Assembly (NCBI GenBank): GCA_013139875.1
Contig: WSZY01000151.1
Coordinates: 1-5,485, forward strand
DNA from: Mariprofundaceae bacterium
GTDB lineage: Bacteria > Pseudomonadota > Zetaproteobacteria > Mariprofundales > Mariprofundaceae
Direction of reading: 5' to 3'
DNA: 5,485 nucleotides
Shown here one piece after another: positions 1 through 5,416 of this stretch. The notes beneath the pieces were generated by a model that did not search any database, was not told the DNA's origin, and saw nothing but the letters and a program-made list of their open reading frames with translations. The position numbers and the translations under genes were made by a program. How positions within the stretch are numbered: the stretch's first letter is position 1; every line of letters starts with the position of its first letter.

Positions 1-71
1 TCTCTCCGGGCGGTTTGTCCTGCCATCTTCCCTTTAGCGCAGGAAGAAAAGTGTCATTTTCTCCCTGCTTA

Positions 72-92
72 CAAAATTGCTATGCAATTTTG
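72..92. repeat. Perfect AT-rich hairpin, 9-bp stem
   Basis: Arms CAAAATTGC (72-80) and GCAATTTTG (84-92) are exact reverse complements around a 3-base TAT loop. It directly abuts the next hairpin (93-109). The T-run lies inside the stem, so it is not a standard terminator, although some terminator activity in either direction cannot be excluded. It could be part of a dispersed intergenic repeat. Confidence 0.75.
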
Positions 93-109
93 CCGCACGT
101 CCTGTGCGG
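93..109. repeat. Perfect GC-rich hairpin, 6-bp stem
   Basis: Arms CCGCAC (93-98) and GTGCGG (104-109) are exact reverse complements around the 5-base loop GTCCT. It follows the AT-rich hairpin with no gap, giving a tandem double stem-loop. Its GCAC/GTGC core is also found in the hairpin at 151-171. No U-tract follows on either strand. Confidence 0.7.
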
Positions 110-150
110 AAGGAGTGTTGCAGGCAACCGGTAGGAATGTCCAGTGCCAT

Positions 151-171
151 GGTGCGACCCATGGACGCACC
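151..171. repeat. Hairpin just downstream of the pmbA stop codon
   Basis: Arms GGTGCG (151-156) and CGCACC (166-171) are exact reverse complements around a 9-base loop. The region also carries CCATGG twice (147-152 and 159-164), 12 bases apart, one partly in the arm and one in the loop. It lies 15 bases past the pmbA stop codon on the minus strand and may protect the 3' end of that mRNA. No U-run follows, so terminator function is unproven. Confidence 0.5.
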
Positions 172-185
172 TGTTCTGTATCGAA

Positions 186-1571
186 CTAGGCCTGACCTGC
201 AACCGTCATGCCCGAGATGGCAATGGTTGGCACTGCTGTGGAGCCGAACCACGTCAGATCAGAGCCAAGATGCGAAATGTTTCCGAACATCTCTTTGAGG
301 TTGCCTGCGATGGTAATCTCATTCACCGGTTGTGTGATCTCCCCATCCTCAATCAGAAAGCCTGCAGCACCGCGTGAGTAGTCGCCTGTCACACCGTTTA
401 CGCCGGAGCCCATCATCTCGGTTATCAGAATACCGCTGCCGATTTCACGAAGTATTGTGTCGGTCTCCATCTCCCCCGGCTGAAGAATAAGATTGGATGT
501 GCCGATGGAGATATCACCTGTCAATCCACGGCGGGCATGGCCTGTGGGCTCTGATTTCAGTCTTGCTGCCGCATAACGATCGGTCAGAAAACCGGTCAAC
601 TTTCCTGAATCAATGATGGTTCTTTGCCTGCATCGGGTTCCTTCTCCATCAAAGAGCCGATTGCCGAGGCCATCCGGATGATCCGGGTTGTCTTCAATCC
701 GGATAAATTCCGGAAAAACAATCCGGCCACTGCTCTCTGCAAGGAATGATCGCTTCTGCAGCACAGACCTGCCATTAATGGCACCAATCAGATGCCTTAA
801 AATTGACGTGGCCATTCTGGGCTCAAAAACAACTGTGGTCTGCCGGGTTGAGATGCTGTGGGCACCCACGCGTCGAACAGCCCTTTCTGCCGCTTCCTGA
901 CCAATCAGTTGCGGGCTTTCCAGCTTTTCAACCTGACGTGCACGGGAGTAGGCATAATCACGCTGCATCTGGTCACCCGTTCCGGCAATCACAGAGACAC
1001 TCAGGGCCAGTGATGACTTTTTATACTGGCCGCAGAAGCCATCTGCAGAGGCATAGGCAACGTGACTGCTGCTGAAGCCTGCTTCCGCACCCTCGCTGTT
1101 ACGGATCTGATCGGAGTGTCCAAGTGCTGCTTCCTCACAGGCAAGGGCAGCCTCTCTGGCGGCCTCCAGCGTCCAAGCCTCATTGAGAGGGTGTCCCGCT
1201 TCCCATTCGGCAAGCTCTCTGTCGGATGGGTGGTCGGCCCCGGAAGGCGGCATGGCATCAGGATCGGCAGCTGAAATCCCTGCCATGGTGATCACCTGTT
1301 CCGCCAGTGCCCTGATGCCGCTATCCGACAGGTCGGAGCTGGAGGCAGAAGCAAATGCAAGCCCTTCAGAAGTTTCAATAAAGGCACGAAGCCCGACAGC
1401 GCGGGAGTCTTCCCGTTCCACTGTTTCAATCCGGCCGTTTCGAATGCAGACACTCTCTCCGATATCATTGACTGCCAGCGCATCAGCATCGACAGCACCG
1501 CTGCTTTTTGCCATATCCACCAGTCTGGATGCGATCTCATTCATGTCGGAATTCATACCCTTGCGGCTCAT
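186..1571 (-). CDS. PmbA/TldE, non-catalytic partner subunit of the TldD/TldE metalloprotease
   Basis: This 461-residue protein belongs to the PmbA/TldE branch of the U62 peptidase family (E. coli PmbA is about 450 residues). The family forms a complex with TldD. In E. coli the complex matures the microcin B17 precursor and degrades the antitoxin CcdA, cutting unfolded peptides in the cytoplasm. Family signatures seen are a middle segment at about residues 250-276 (FEPRMATSILRHL, then GAINGRSVLQKRSF), STGH-like EPTGHARRG at 341-349, and the C-terminal block GVNGVTGDYSRGAAGF (389-404) followed by EITIAGNLKEMF (418-429). As usual for this branch, there is no HExxxH zinc motif, so catalysis should come from TldD. 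The chosen ATG (1571) has GGAGG at 1585-1581, 9 bases upstream. The later Met codons 6 and 10 lack such a site. The start overlaps the tldD stop as ATGA, indicating translational coupling. Confidence 0.96.
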   Translation of the reverse strand: MSRKGMNSDMNEIASRLVDMAKSSGAVDADALAVNDIGESVCIRNGRIETVEREDSRAVGLRAFIETSEGLAFASASSSDLSDSGIRALAEQVITMAGISAADPDAMPPSGADHPSDRELAEWEAGHPLNEAWTLEAAREAALACEEAALGHSDQIRNSEGAEAGFSSSHVAYASADGFCGQYKKSSLALSVSVIAGTGDQMQRDYAYSRARQVEKLESPQLIGQEAAERAVRRVGAHSISTRQTTVVFEPRMATSILRHLIGAINGRSVLQKRSFLAESSGRIVFPEFIRIEDNPDHPDGLGNRLFDGEGTRCRQRTIIDSGKLTGFLTDRYAAARLKSEPTGHARRGLTGDISIGTSNLILQPGEMETDTILREIGSGILITEMMGSGVNGVTGDYSRGAAGFLIEDGEITQPVNEITIAGNLKEMFGNISHLGSDLTWFGSTAVPTIAISGMTVAGQA

Positions 1572-2983
1572 GCCCCTGTACCTCCGACAACCATCTCATC
1601 AATTTTCAGGGTTGGCTGCCCGACACCGACAGGAACTGCCTGCCCGCCCTTGCCACAGGTTCCAACACCGGGATCAAGCTGAAGATCATTGCCGATCATC
1701 GATACACGGGTCAGAACATCCGGGCCATTGCCGATCAGGGTGGCTCCTTTAACAGGTGCCTTAATCTCCCCATTCTCAACCAGATAGGCCTCGGATGTGG
1801 AAAACACAAACTTTCCTGAGGTGATATCCACCTGTCCGCCACCGAAATTCACGGCATAGAGGCCCTGCTTGAGTGAGGCGAGAATCTCTTTCGGATCATC
1901 ATGCCCCGCTAACATGAAGGTGTTGGTCATACGCGGCAGTACCGGGTGAGCGTAGGATTCACGCCTGCCATTGCCGGTTGGTTCCACGCCCATCAGACGT
2001 GCGTTTTGCCGGTCCTGCATGTAGGCGGTTAGAATGCCATCTTCGATCAGGGTAGTGCAGCCGGTTGGTGTTCCCTCATCATCCATATTCAGTGAGCCAC
2101 GCCGCTCGGCAATGGAGCCATCATCCACAACCGTGACACCGGGCGCCGCCACACGTTCTCCGATTTTGCCGGAGAAAGCGGAGCTTCCCTTCCTGTTGAA
2201 ATCACCTTCAAGGCCATGGCCAATCGCTTCATGCAGAAGAATTCCCGGCCATCCGGGGCCGAGTACCACCGGCATCGGGCCGGCAGGGGCGGGAATCGCA
2301 TCAAGATTGAGGAGGGCAAGGCGAACAGCTTCACGGGTCAGCCGCTCCGTTTCACTGCCTTCAAGCAGGCGGTTCAGATCAAAACGGCCACCACCACCGG
2401 CCGAACCGGTTTCCCGTTTACCATTCTGCTCAACAACGATGGAGATATTGAGCCGAACCAGTGGACGGTTATCACTGAGAAGCGTTCCATCCATGCGCAA
2501 GAGATGAACGGTTGAAAAGGATGCCGATACGTTTGCAAACACCTGTTTAACCCTCGGGTCGATACTTCGAGCCAGTCTGTCCACCTTTTCGAGAAGCTCT
2601 TTGCGCTCCGGCATGGTTGCTGACAGGGCAGGGTTGCTGGCCTGGTAGAGCTGGTGTTCCGGTTGGCCTGTATGAATAGAGACCGATCGATTTTTGTTTT
2701 CACCCTCGGCAATGGCACGCGCAGCACGGGCGCACTCCATCAGCGCCGGGCTCTCAAGCCTGTCTGTATAGGCATGTCCGGAGACTTCACCCTTGATAAC
2801 CCGGGCACCTATCCCCTGATGGGTGCTGGCCGAAACATGTTTCACCCGACCCTCTTCAAGTGCGAGTGATTCACTTGTGCTCTGCTCAAGATAGAGATCG
2901 GCATCATCAGCACCGGCCGGAACCATTCTATCCAGCATTTGAGAGAGTGTTTCCTGTGCGACGGGAAGATTCATCTGTGTCAT
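1568..2983 (-). CDS. TldD, catalytic zinc metalloprotease subunit
   Basis: This 471-residue protein (from the ATG at 2983) is a clear TldD, close to the 481 residues of E. coli TldD. The zinc motif HExxxH is present as HEAIGH at residues 251-256, in the context LLHEAIGHGLEGDF. Known family structures use the two His residues and a late Cys as metal ligands, with the Glu as catalytic base. The matching Cys is at about residue 443, in GTCGKGGQ. Other hallmarks are NFGGGQVDITSGKFVFS (about 379-395), PVKGATLIG and PVGVGQPTLK near the end. With PmbA encoded directly downstream, it should form the cytoplasmic TldD/TldE protease. The start is uncertain. The ATG at 2983 has no Shine-Dalgarno site, and an in-frame TTG at 2992 (474 residues) has a G-run 12 bases upstream, which is too far to be ideal. 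A 6-codon leader ORF overlaps the ATG (see 2980-3000). Confidence 0.96.
   Translation of the reverse strand: MTQMNLPVAQETLSQMLDRMVPAGADDADLYLEQSTSESLALEEGRVKHVSASTHQGIGARVIKGEVSGHAYTDRLESPALMECARAARAIAEGENKNRSVSIHTGQPEHQLYQASNPALSATMPERKELLEKVDRLARSIDPRVKQVFANVSASFSTVHLLRMDGTLLSDNRPLVRLNISIVVEQNGKRETGSAGGGGRFDLNRLLEGSETERLTREAVRLALLNLDAIPAPAGPMPVVLGPGWPGILLHEAIGHGLEGDFNRKGSSAFSGKIGERVAAPGVTVVDDGSIAERRGSLNMDDEGTPTGCTTLIEDGILTAYMQDRQNARLMGVEPTGNGRRESYAHPVLPRMTNTFMLAGHDDPKEILASLKQGLYAVNFGGGQVDITSGKFVFSTSEAYLVENGEIKAPVKGATLIGNGPDVLTRVSMIGNDLQLDPGVGTCGKGGQAVPVGVGQPTLKIDEMVVGGTGA
1581..1585 (-). promoter_or_regulatory. Ribosome binding site of pmbA
   Basis: GGAGG on the minus strand, 9 bases before the ATG at 1571, decides the pmbA start in favour of Met1 over Met6 and Met10. 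It lies inside the last codons of tldD, consistent with coupled translation through the ATGA overlap. Confidence 0.75.
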
Positions 2984-3000
2984 GGATGGCAATCGTTCAT
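2980..3000 (-). other. Possible 6-codon leader ORF overlapping the tldD start
   Basis: On the minus strand an ATG at 3000-2998 opens a short frame, Met-Asn-Asp-Cys-His-Pro, closed by TGA at 2982-2980. That TGA overlaps the tldD ATG (2983-2981) as ATGA, the same junction type used inside both minus-strand operons. This ATG has the best-placed ribosome site in the tldD leader: AAGGGG at 3012-3007, 6 bases upstream. The tldD ATG itself has none. Termination and re-initiation could therefore drive tldD translation. It is only six codons and could be chance. A TTG start at 2992 or a leaderless mRNA are competing explanations. Confidence 0.3.
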
Positions 3001-3019
3001 GCAGCCCCCCTTATGTCAA

Positions 3020-3051
3020 GAATCGTCAAGAGGTCTCAGGGATGACGAATC
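3020..3051. promoter_or_regulatory. Operator-like inverted repeat between the divergent tldD and DUF2007 genes
   Basis: The arms GAATCGTCA (3020-3028) and TGACGAATC (3043-3051) pair as an inner 6-bp match (TCGTCA/TGACGA), one A:A mismatch and an outer 2-bp match, with a 14-base spacer. The centre lies between 3035 and 3036. The right arm contains the proposed -35 (ATGACG) of the rightward promoter. The left arm read on the minus strand contains TTGACG. A dimeric regulator binding here could control both transcription units, but no regulator gene is nearby and the binding protein is unknown. Confidence 0.4.
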
Positions 3052-3069
3052 GAAGATTGGTGCTATCCT
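3042..3069 (+). promoter_or_regulatory. Predicted sigma-70 promoter with extended -10 for the DUF2007-EI24 operon
   Basis: A -35 ATGACG (3042-3047, 4 of 6 matches to TTGACA), a 16-base spacer and a -10 TATCCT (3064-3069, 4 of 6) are preceded by the extended -10 dinucleotide TG (3061-3062). The expected transcription start, about 7 bases past the -10, falls on the A of the ATG at 3076. There is no Shine-Dalgarno site before that ATG, which fits a leaderless transcript. Confidence 0.5.
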
Positions 3070-3075
3070 GTCCGT

Positions 3076-3318
3076 ATGCAACTGCTAAAAAAGACAAATG
3101 ATCAGATCAGCCTGCAGATTCTGTGTGATCTGCTTGAGTCCGGCGGTATCGGTTACCGTGTGGAGGGAGCCGGCATGAATTCGCTGTTGCCGTTACCGGG
3201 CCTGATTGAGGCGCGTGTTCTGGTCAACGAGCAGGACATGGCGGCCGCACAAAGCGTGCTGGCTGAAATGGAAAAGGGTGTGGGAAAGGATACAGAAGAG
3301 GGTCTGTCTGATGTTTAG
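3076..3318 (+). CDS. Small DUF2007-type protein (putative signal-transducing protein family)
   Basis: This 80-residue protein starts MQLLKKTND and has the layout of DUF2007 proteins: a short beta strand, a helix with LQILCDLLESGGI (about 14-26), a second strand with YRVEGAGMN, then the LIEARVLVNEQDMAAAQSVLAEME block (about 44-67), in which a V-L-V strand precedes a helix. This small alpha/beta domain is common in bacteria and its biochemical role is not established. The start is the only ATG in a sensible position. It has no ribosome binding site, but a promoter -10 ends 6 bases before it, so translation may be leaderless. Its last codons overlap the EI24 gene by 8 bases, so the two are probably co-expressed. 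The acidic tail after about residue 68 looks disordered. Confidence 0.8.
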   Translation: MQLLKKTNDQISLQILCDLLESGGIGYRVEGAGMNSLLPLPGLIEARVLVNEQDMAAAQSVLAEMEKGVGKDTEEGLSDV

Positions 3319-4048
3319 GGGTGCATGGGCTCTTGTGAAAGGATTTCATCTGCTTTTGAGCAGAGAGGAGCTGCGCAGTGTTGTCTGGCGGATGCTGTTG
3401 TTGCTTCTGGTTCTTTTTGTCGGGCTGACGTATGGAGTGTTTGAACTCTCGACATGGATCGCGGAACTTATGAATCCGGGAGGGGATGCCTGGTATATAG
3501 ATTTCTATAATTGGTTACTCTCTTTGGCCGCAGTTATTCTGGCTCTGGCAGTTGGTATTGTCTGTTTTATGACTCTGGGCTCAATTGCCGCAGCTCCCTG
3601 GCTGGATCAGCTCTATGTCAGGGTTGGCAGACTTAATGGTATTGAACTGGAGCAGGCGCTGCTCCCGTGGTGGAAGAGCATAGCCAACTCGCTGTGGAAC
3701 AGTGTCATGCCGCTGGCTACGTTTATTCCCCTGGCAGCGCTGGCAGTAATTTTTCTGCTTGTCCCCTTTTATGGCACGATTGCAGCCACTGTGATCTGGA
3801 TCTATGCCAGTCTGAAGTTGCTCAGTTTCGAGTTTATGGATACTCCGGCCACCTTTTCCGGCTGGAAATGGCCGGAACGCAAGTCACAGGTTGAAGATAA
3901 CAAATGGTACTACATGGGCTTCTCTGGCCTTGCGATGTTGCTGTTGATTATCCCGGGGCTGAACCTCTTCGTGCTGCCTGCAGCGGTAGTCGGACTCTAT
4001 CCTCAAGTGAATAGTGAAAGCCCCGAACTGAGTATTAATTCTGAATAA
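3311..4048 (+). CDS. EI24/CysZ-like inner-membrane protein
   Basis: This 245-residue integral membrane protein matches the EI24 (CysZ/DUF540) family in length and layout. Hydrophobic segments lie at about residues 25-48, 66-95, 127-167 (long enough for two passes or a re-entrant hairpin) and 200-230. The stretch FEFMDTPATFSGWKWPER (about 173-190), followed by a final hydrophobic segment with IPGLNLFVLPAAVVGLY, is the typical family ending. E. coli CysZ in this family takes up sulfate. No cysteine-biosynthesis gene is present here, so that role should not be assumed. I chose the ATG at 3311 because it has AGAGG at 3297-3301, 9 bases upstream, and gives the family's normal N-terminus. A longer frame reaches back to 3206, but it only overlaps the DUF2007 gene in another frame and adds a basic, unconserved-looking stretch. 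Confidence 0.85.
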   Translation: MFRGAWALVKGFHLLLSREELRSVVWRMLLLLLVLFVGLTYGVFELSTWIAELMNPGGDAWYIDFYNWLLSLAAVILALAVGIVCFMTLGSIAAAPWLDQLYVRVGRLNGIELEQALLPWWKSIANSLWNSVMPLATFIPLAALAVIFLLVPFYGTIAATVIWIYASLKLLSFEFMDTPATFSGWKWPERKSQVEDNKWYYMGFSGLAMLLLIIPGLNLFVLPAAVVGLYPQVNSESPELSINSE

Positions 4049-4068
4049 CTGTTTTCGACCCAAAGCGG

Positions 4069-4800
4069 TCATTCGTTTAACGTCTTAAGATCAGCGGGAA
4101 GCTGGTAGTCAGGATATGCAATCCTGAACGCTTTGAGTTCTTTGAGCGCTTCATCTTTGTCGCCCTGCTTAAAAAGTACCCTGATCTTTTCAATCCATAC
4201 GTCAGGGGTGAGGGCAGTCTGACCTTTCAGGGCTTTAGTCTGAGGGGGTGCTGCTGAATCGGCTTCGGAAAGGCTCTCTCTGCTTCTGAATTGTGAAGCA
4301 CCCATAGACTCCTGTTTCTGTTTCATCATCTTTTTAGGCTGTGCCTTCATAAGCCTTTCAGGTGCGATCTCCATTTCAGCGGGGGCAGACTTTAGTTCCA
4401 TGGCAGGGGCAGGCGCACCTGAAGCCTTTCTCTTTTCGGACGTCTCCTTGTCCATGGGTGCAATGGATCTCTTTTGCCGATCCATCTGTTTAATTCGAAG
4501 ACCGTCTTTCAGCCCCTCTTCTGTCTGAATAGCTGAGGAAGGGGTAGGGGAGGATTGCAGTATCTCCGGGTGTTCCTGTTTCATCTGAATAAACAGCGTG
4601 GCAGTTAACATCGCCAGTGCAAACGAGGTAAGTGGTACCATCCAGCGAACCCTGTGCCAGAGGCTTTTTCTCTTTTCAACCGCTTTTCTACCCTGAGAAA
4701 GAATAGCTGAATCAATCCCCATGGGAGGCTCTTCGATTCGACTCTTCTGATAAAGACGAGAGATACCGTCATCATGCAGATCATCATGCATGCCGTTCAT
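4069..4800 (-). CDS. Single-pass membrane protein, probable anti-sigma factor of the adjacent ECF sigma factor
   Basis: The 243-residue product has a cytoplasmic N-terminal part (about 1-50) with a short DDGISRLYQKS/EEPPMGIDSAIL pattern, as often found in proteins encoded next to ECF sigma factors. A single transmembrane segment follows (about 52-72, WMVPLTSFALAMLTATLF). A long low-complexity periplasmic linker comes next, and the conserved-looking C-terminal module at about 199-243 has WIEKIRVLFKQGDKDEALKE and FRIAYPDYQLP, resembling one helical TPR-like hairpin. The linker carries eight Met between residues 106 and 166 along with many Lys, Glu and Pro. There is no cysteine anywhere, so it is not a zinc-binding (HxxxCxxC) anti-sigma factor. 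The gene overlaps the sigma-factor stop as ATGA and has GGAG 7 bases upstream. Anti-sigma function is inferred from context and topology. Confidence 0.75.
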   Translation of the reverse strand: MNGMHDDLHDDGISRLYQKSRIEEPPMGIDSAILSQGRKAVEKRKSLWHRVRWMVPLTSFALAMLTATLFIQMKQEHPEILQSSPTPSSAIQTEEGLKDGLRIKQMDRQKRSIAPMDKETSEKRKASGAPAPAMELKSAPAEMEIAPERLMKAQPKKMMKQKQESMGASQFRSRESLSEADSAAPPQTKALKGQTALTPDVWIEKIRVLFKQGDKDEALKELKAFRIAYPDYQLPADLKTLNE

Positions 4801-5375
4801 GAGGCCTCTCCCATGCAGTGGCGAAGTCTGTTGATGGCATAGCGCATTCTGCTTTTCACCGCCTCCTTGTTGGCTTCAATGGCATTCGCAATCTCTTCGA
4901 GCTTCAATCCGGCCTCCTCTCTGAGCAGGAAAACCTGACGTTGCAGGGCTGGCAACTGTTCAAGGCAAAAAAGAAGACGTTGAATTTGCTGGTTGATCGC
5001 TGCTTGATGCTCCGGTTGTTCATAAGCTGCTGTTACGGCGCAGTTGTTTTCATCGGAAGCCTCTTCACCGGCACGGTCTATATATTGATCCCATTTTCCG
5101 CTTTTGCGGTAGTGATCCGTTAGACGGTTGCTGGCAATGCGGTAGAGCCATGTAGTGAACAGCGCCGATGTTTTGTAGCTGCTGCGTGATTTGATCACAC
5201 TGACCCATACATCCTGAAACAGCTCTTCGGCAATATCTTTGGAGTCGCATGAGCGCAGCATAAATCGATAGAGTGAACCTTTGTGACGCAGATAGAGCTG
5301 TTCAAAGGCAGTGCTGCTACCATCTTTGTAACCAAGCATCAGATCTTCATCCGTGGATTTATCAGGCGTTGCCAT
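4797..5375 (-). CDS. ECF-family (sigma-70 group 4) RNA polymerase sigma factor
   Basis: This 192-residue protein has the two-domain ECF architecture. Region 2 at about residues 20-92 includes AFEQLYLRHKGSLYRFML, the core-binding DIAEELFQDVWV and the -10 recognition/melting segment TTWLYRIASNRLTDHYRKS. A linker of about 35 residues follows, then region 4 at about 128-187 with LEQLPALQRQVFLLREEAGLKLEEIANAI, ending in the -35-reading helix EAVKSRMRYAINRLRH. It should direct RNA polymerase to a small regulon, probably in response to a signal relayed by the membrane protein encoded immediately downstream. No member of the regulon is identifiable here. The ATG at 5375 is the only start that keeps the normal N-terminus (STDEDLMLGYKDG). 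It has no nearby Shine-Dalgarno site: the nearest purine-rich GAGG is 18 bases away. A 9-base direct repeat precedes it. Confidence 0.95.
   Translation of the reverse strand: MATPDKSTDEDLMLGYKDGSSTAFEQLYLRHKGSLYRFMLRSCDSKDIAEELFQDVWVSVIKSRSSYKTSALFTTWLYRIASNRLTDHYRKSGKWDQYIDRAGEEASDENNCAVTAAYEQPEHQAAINQQIQRLLFCLEQLPALQRQVFLLREEAGLKLEEIANAIEANKEAVKSRMRYAINRLRHCMGEAS
4805..4812 (-). promoter_or_regulatory. Ribosome binding site of the anti-sigma gene
   Basis: GGGAGAGG on the minus strand, with GGAG 7 bases before the ATG at 4800, supports Met1 over the in-frame Met4. It lies within the last codons of the sigma-factor gene, in keeping with the ATGA coupled junction. Confidence 0.7.
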
Positions 5376-5411
5376 AGATGAAAATGTAGTCCGCCTCGAT
5401 TGAGATGAAAA
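5376..5411 (-). promoter_or_regulatory. Predicted promoter and 9-base direct repeat upstream of the sigma-factor gene
   Basis: On the minus strand a -35 TTTTCA (5411-5406, 4 of 6) is followed after 17 bases by a -10 TACATT (5388-5383, 4 of 6). The expected start site would be about 5376, next to the ATG at 5375, so the mRNA would be almost leaderless. Two identical copies of TTTTCATCT (5411-5403 and 5384-5376) lie 27 bases apart. The first covers the -35 and the second abuts the start codon. No classic ECF-type GGAACTT box is visible, so autoregulation by the sigma factor is not supported by sequence. Confidence 0.35.
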
Positions 5412-5416
5412 GGGAG

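Larger units (their letters stand above)
1..185. other. Non-coding region downstream of pmbA with several hairpins
   Basis: This stretch lies beyond the pmbA stop codon and shows no convincing gene. Short open frames cross it on both strands, but they lack family resemblance and Shine-Dalgarno sites and run through palindromes. It contains perfect hairpins at 72-92, 93-109 and 151-171, listed separately. A weaker one has arms TCTTCC (26-31) and GGAAGA (42-47) around a 10-base loop. None is followed by a clean U-tract on the minus strand, so no obvious intrinsic terminator for the tldD-pmbA operon can be named. The density of dyads suggests a repetitive extragenic element, but only one copy of each hairpin is visible here. 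Confidence 0.6.

Noticed and set aside
34..252. 72-codon minus-strand frame downstream of and overlapping the pmbA end
   Set aside because: It runs through three palindromes, has no ribosome site and no recognisable domain. It may be a by-product of a repeat element.
1183..1752. 189-codon open frame on the plus strand across the pmbA/tldD junction
   Set aside because: It lies antisense to two strongly conserved protease genes, has low-complexity Ser/Arg-rich composition and no recognisable domain.
2034..2507. 157-codon open frame on the plus strand inside tldD
   Set aside because: It is antisense to the catalytic region of tldD, and its Arg/Pro/Ser-rich translation is typical of a shadow frame.
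3014..3029. Consensus -35 boxes TTGACG/TTGACA on the minus strand as a sigma-70 promoter of tldD
   Set aside because: No good -10 is found at 16-18 bases. The best match (AACGAT at 2997-2992) has only 3 of 6 bases, so I did not annotate a tldD promoter.
3206..3310. Upstream extension of the EI24 gene to an earlier ATG
   Set aside because: It would overlap the DUF2007 gene by over 100 bases and adds a basic stretch not expected in the family. The ATG at 3311 has a ribosome site and gives the normal length.
4049..4070. Bidirectional terminator between the convergent EI24 and anti-sigma genes
   Set aside because: Only a 4-bp stem (GACC 4057-4060 / GGTC 4067-4070) with no proper U-tract is present, too weak to call.
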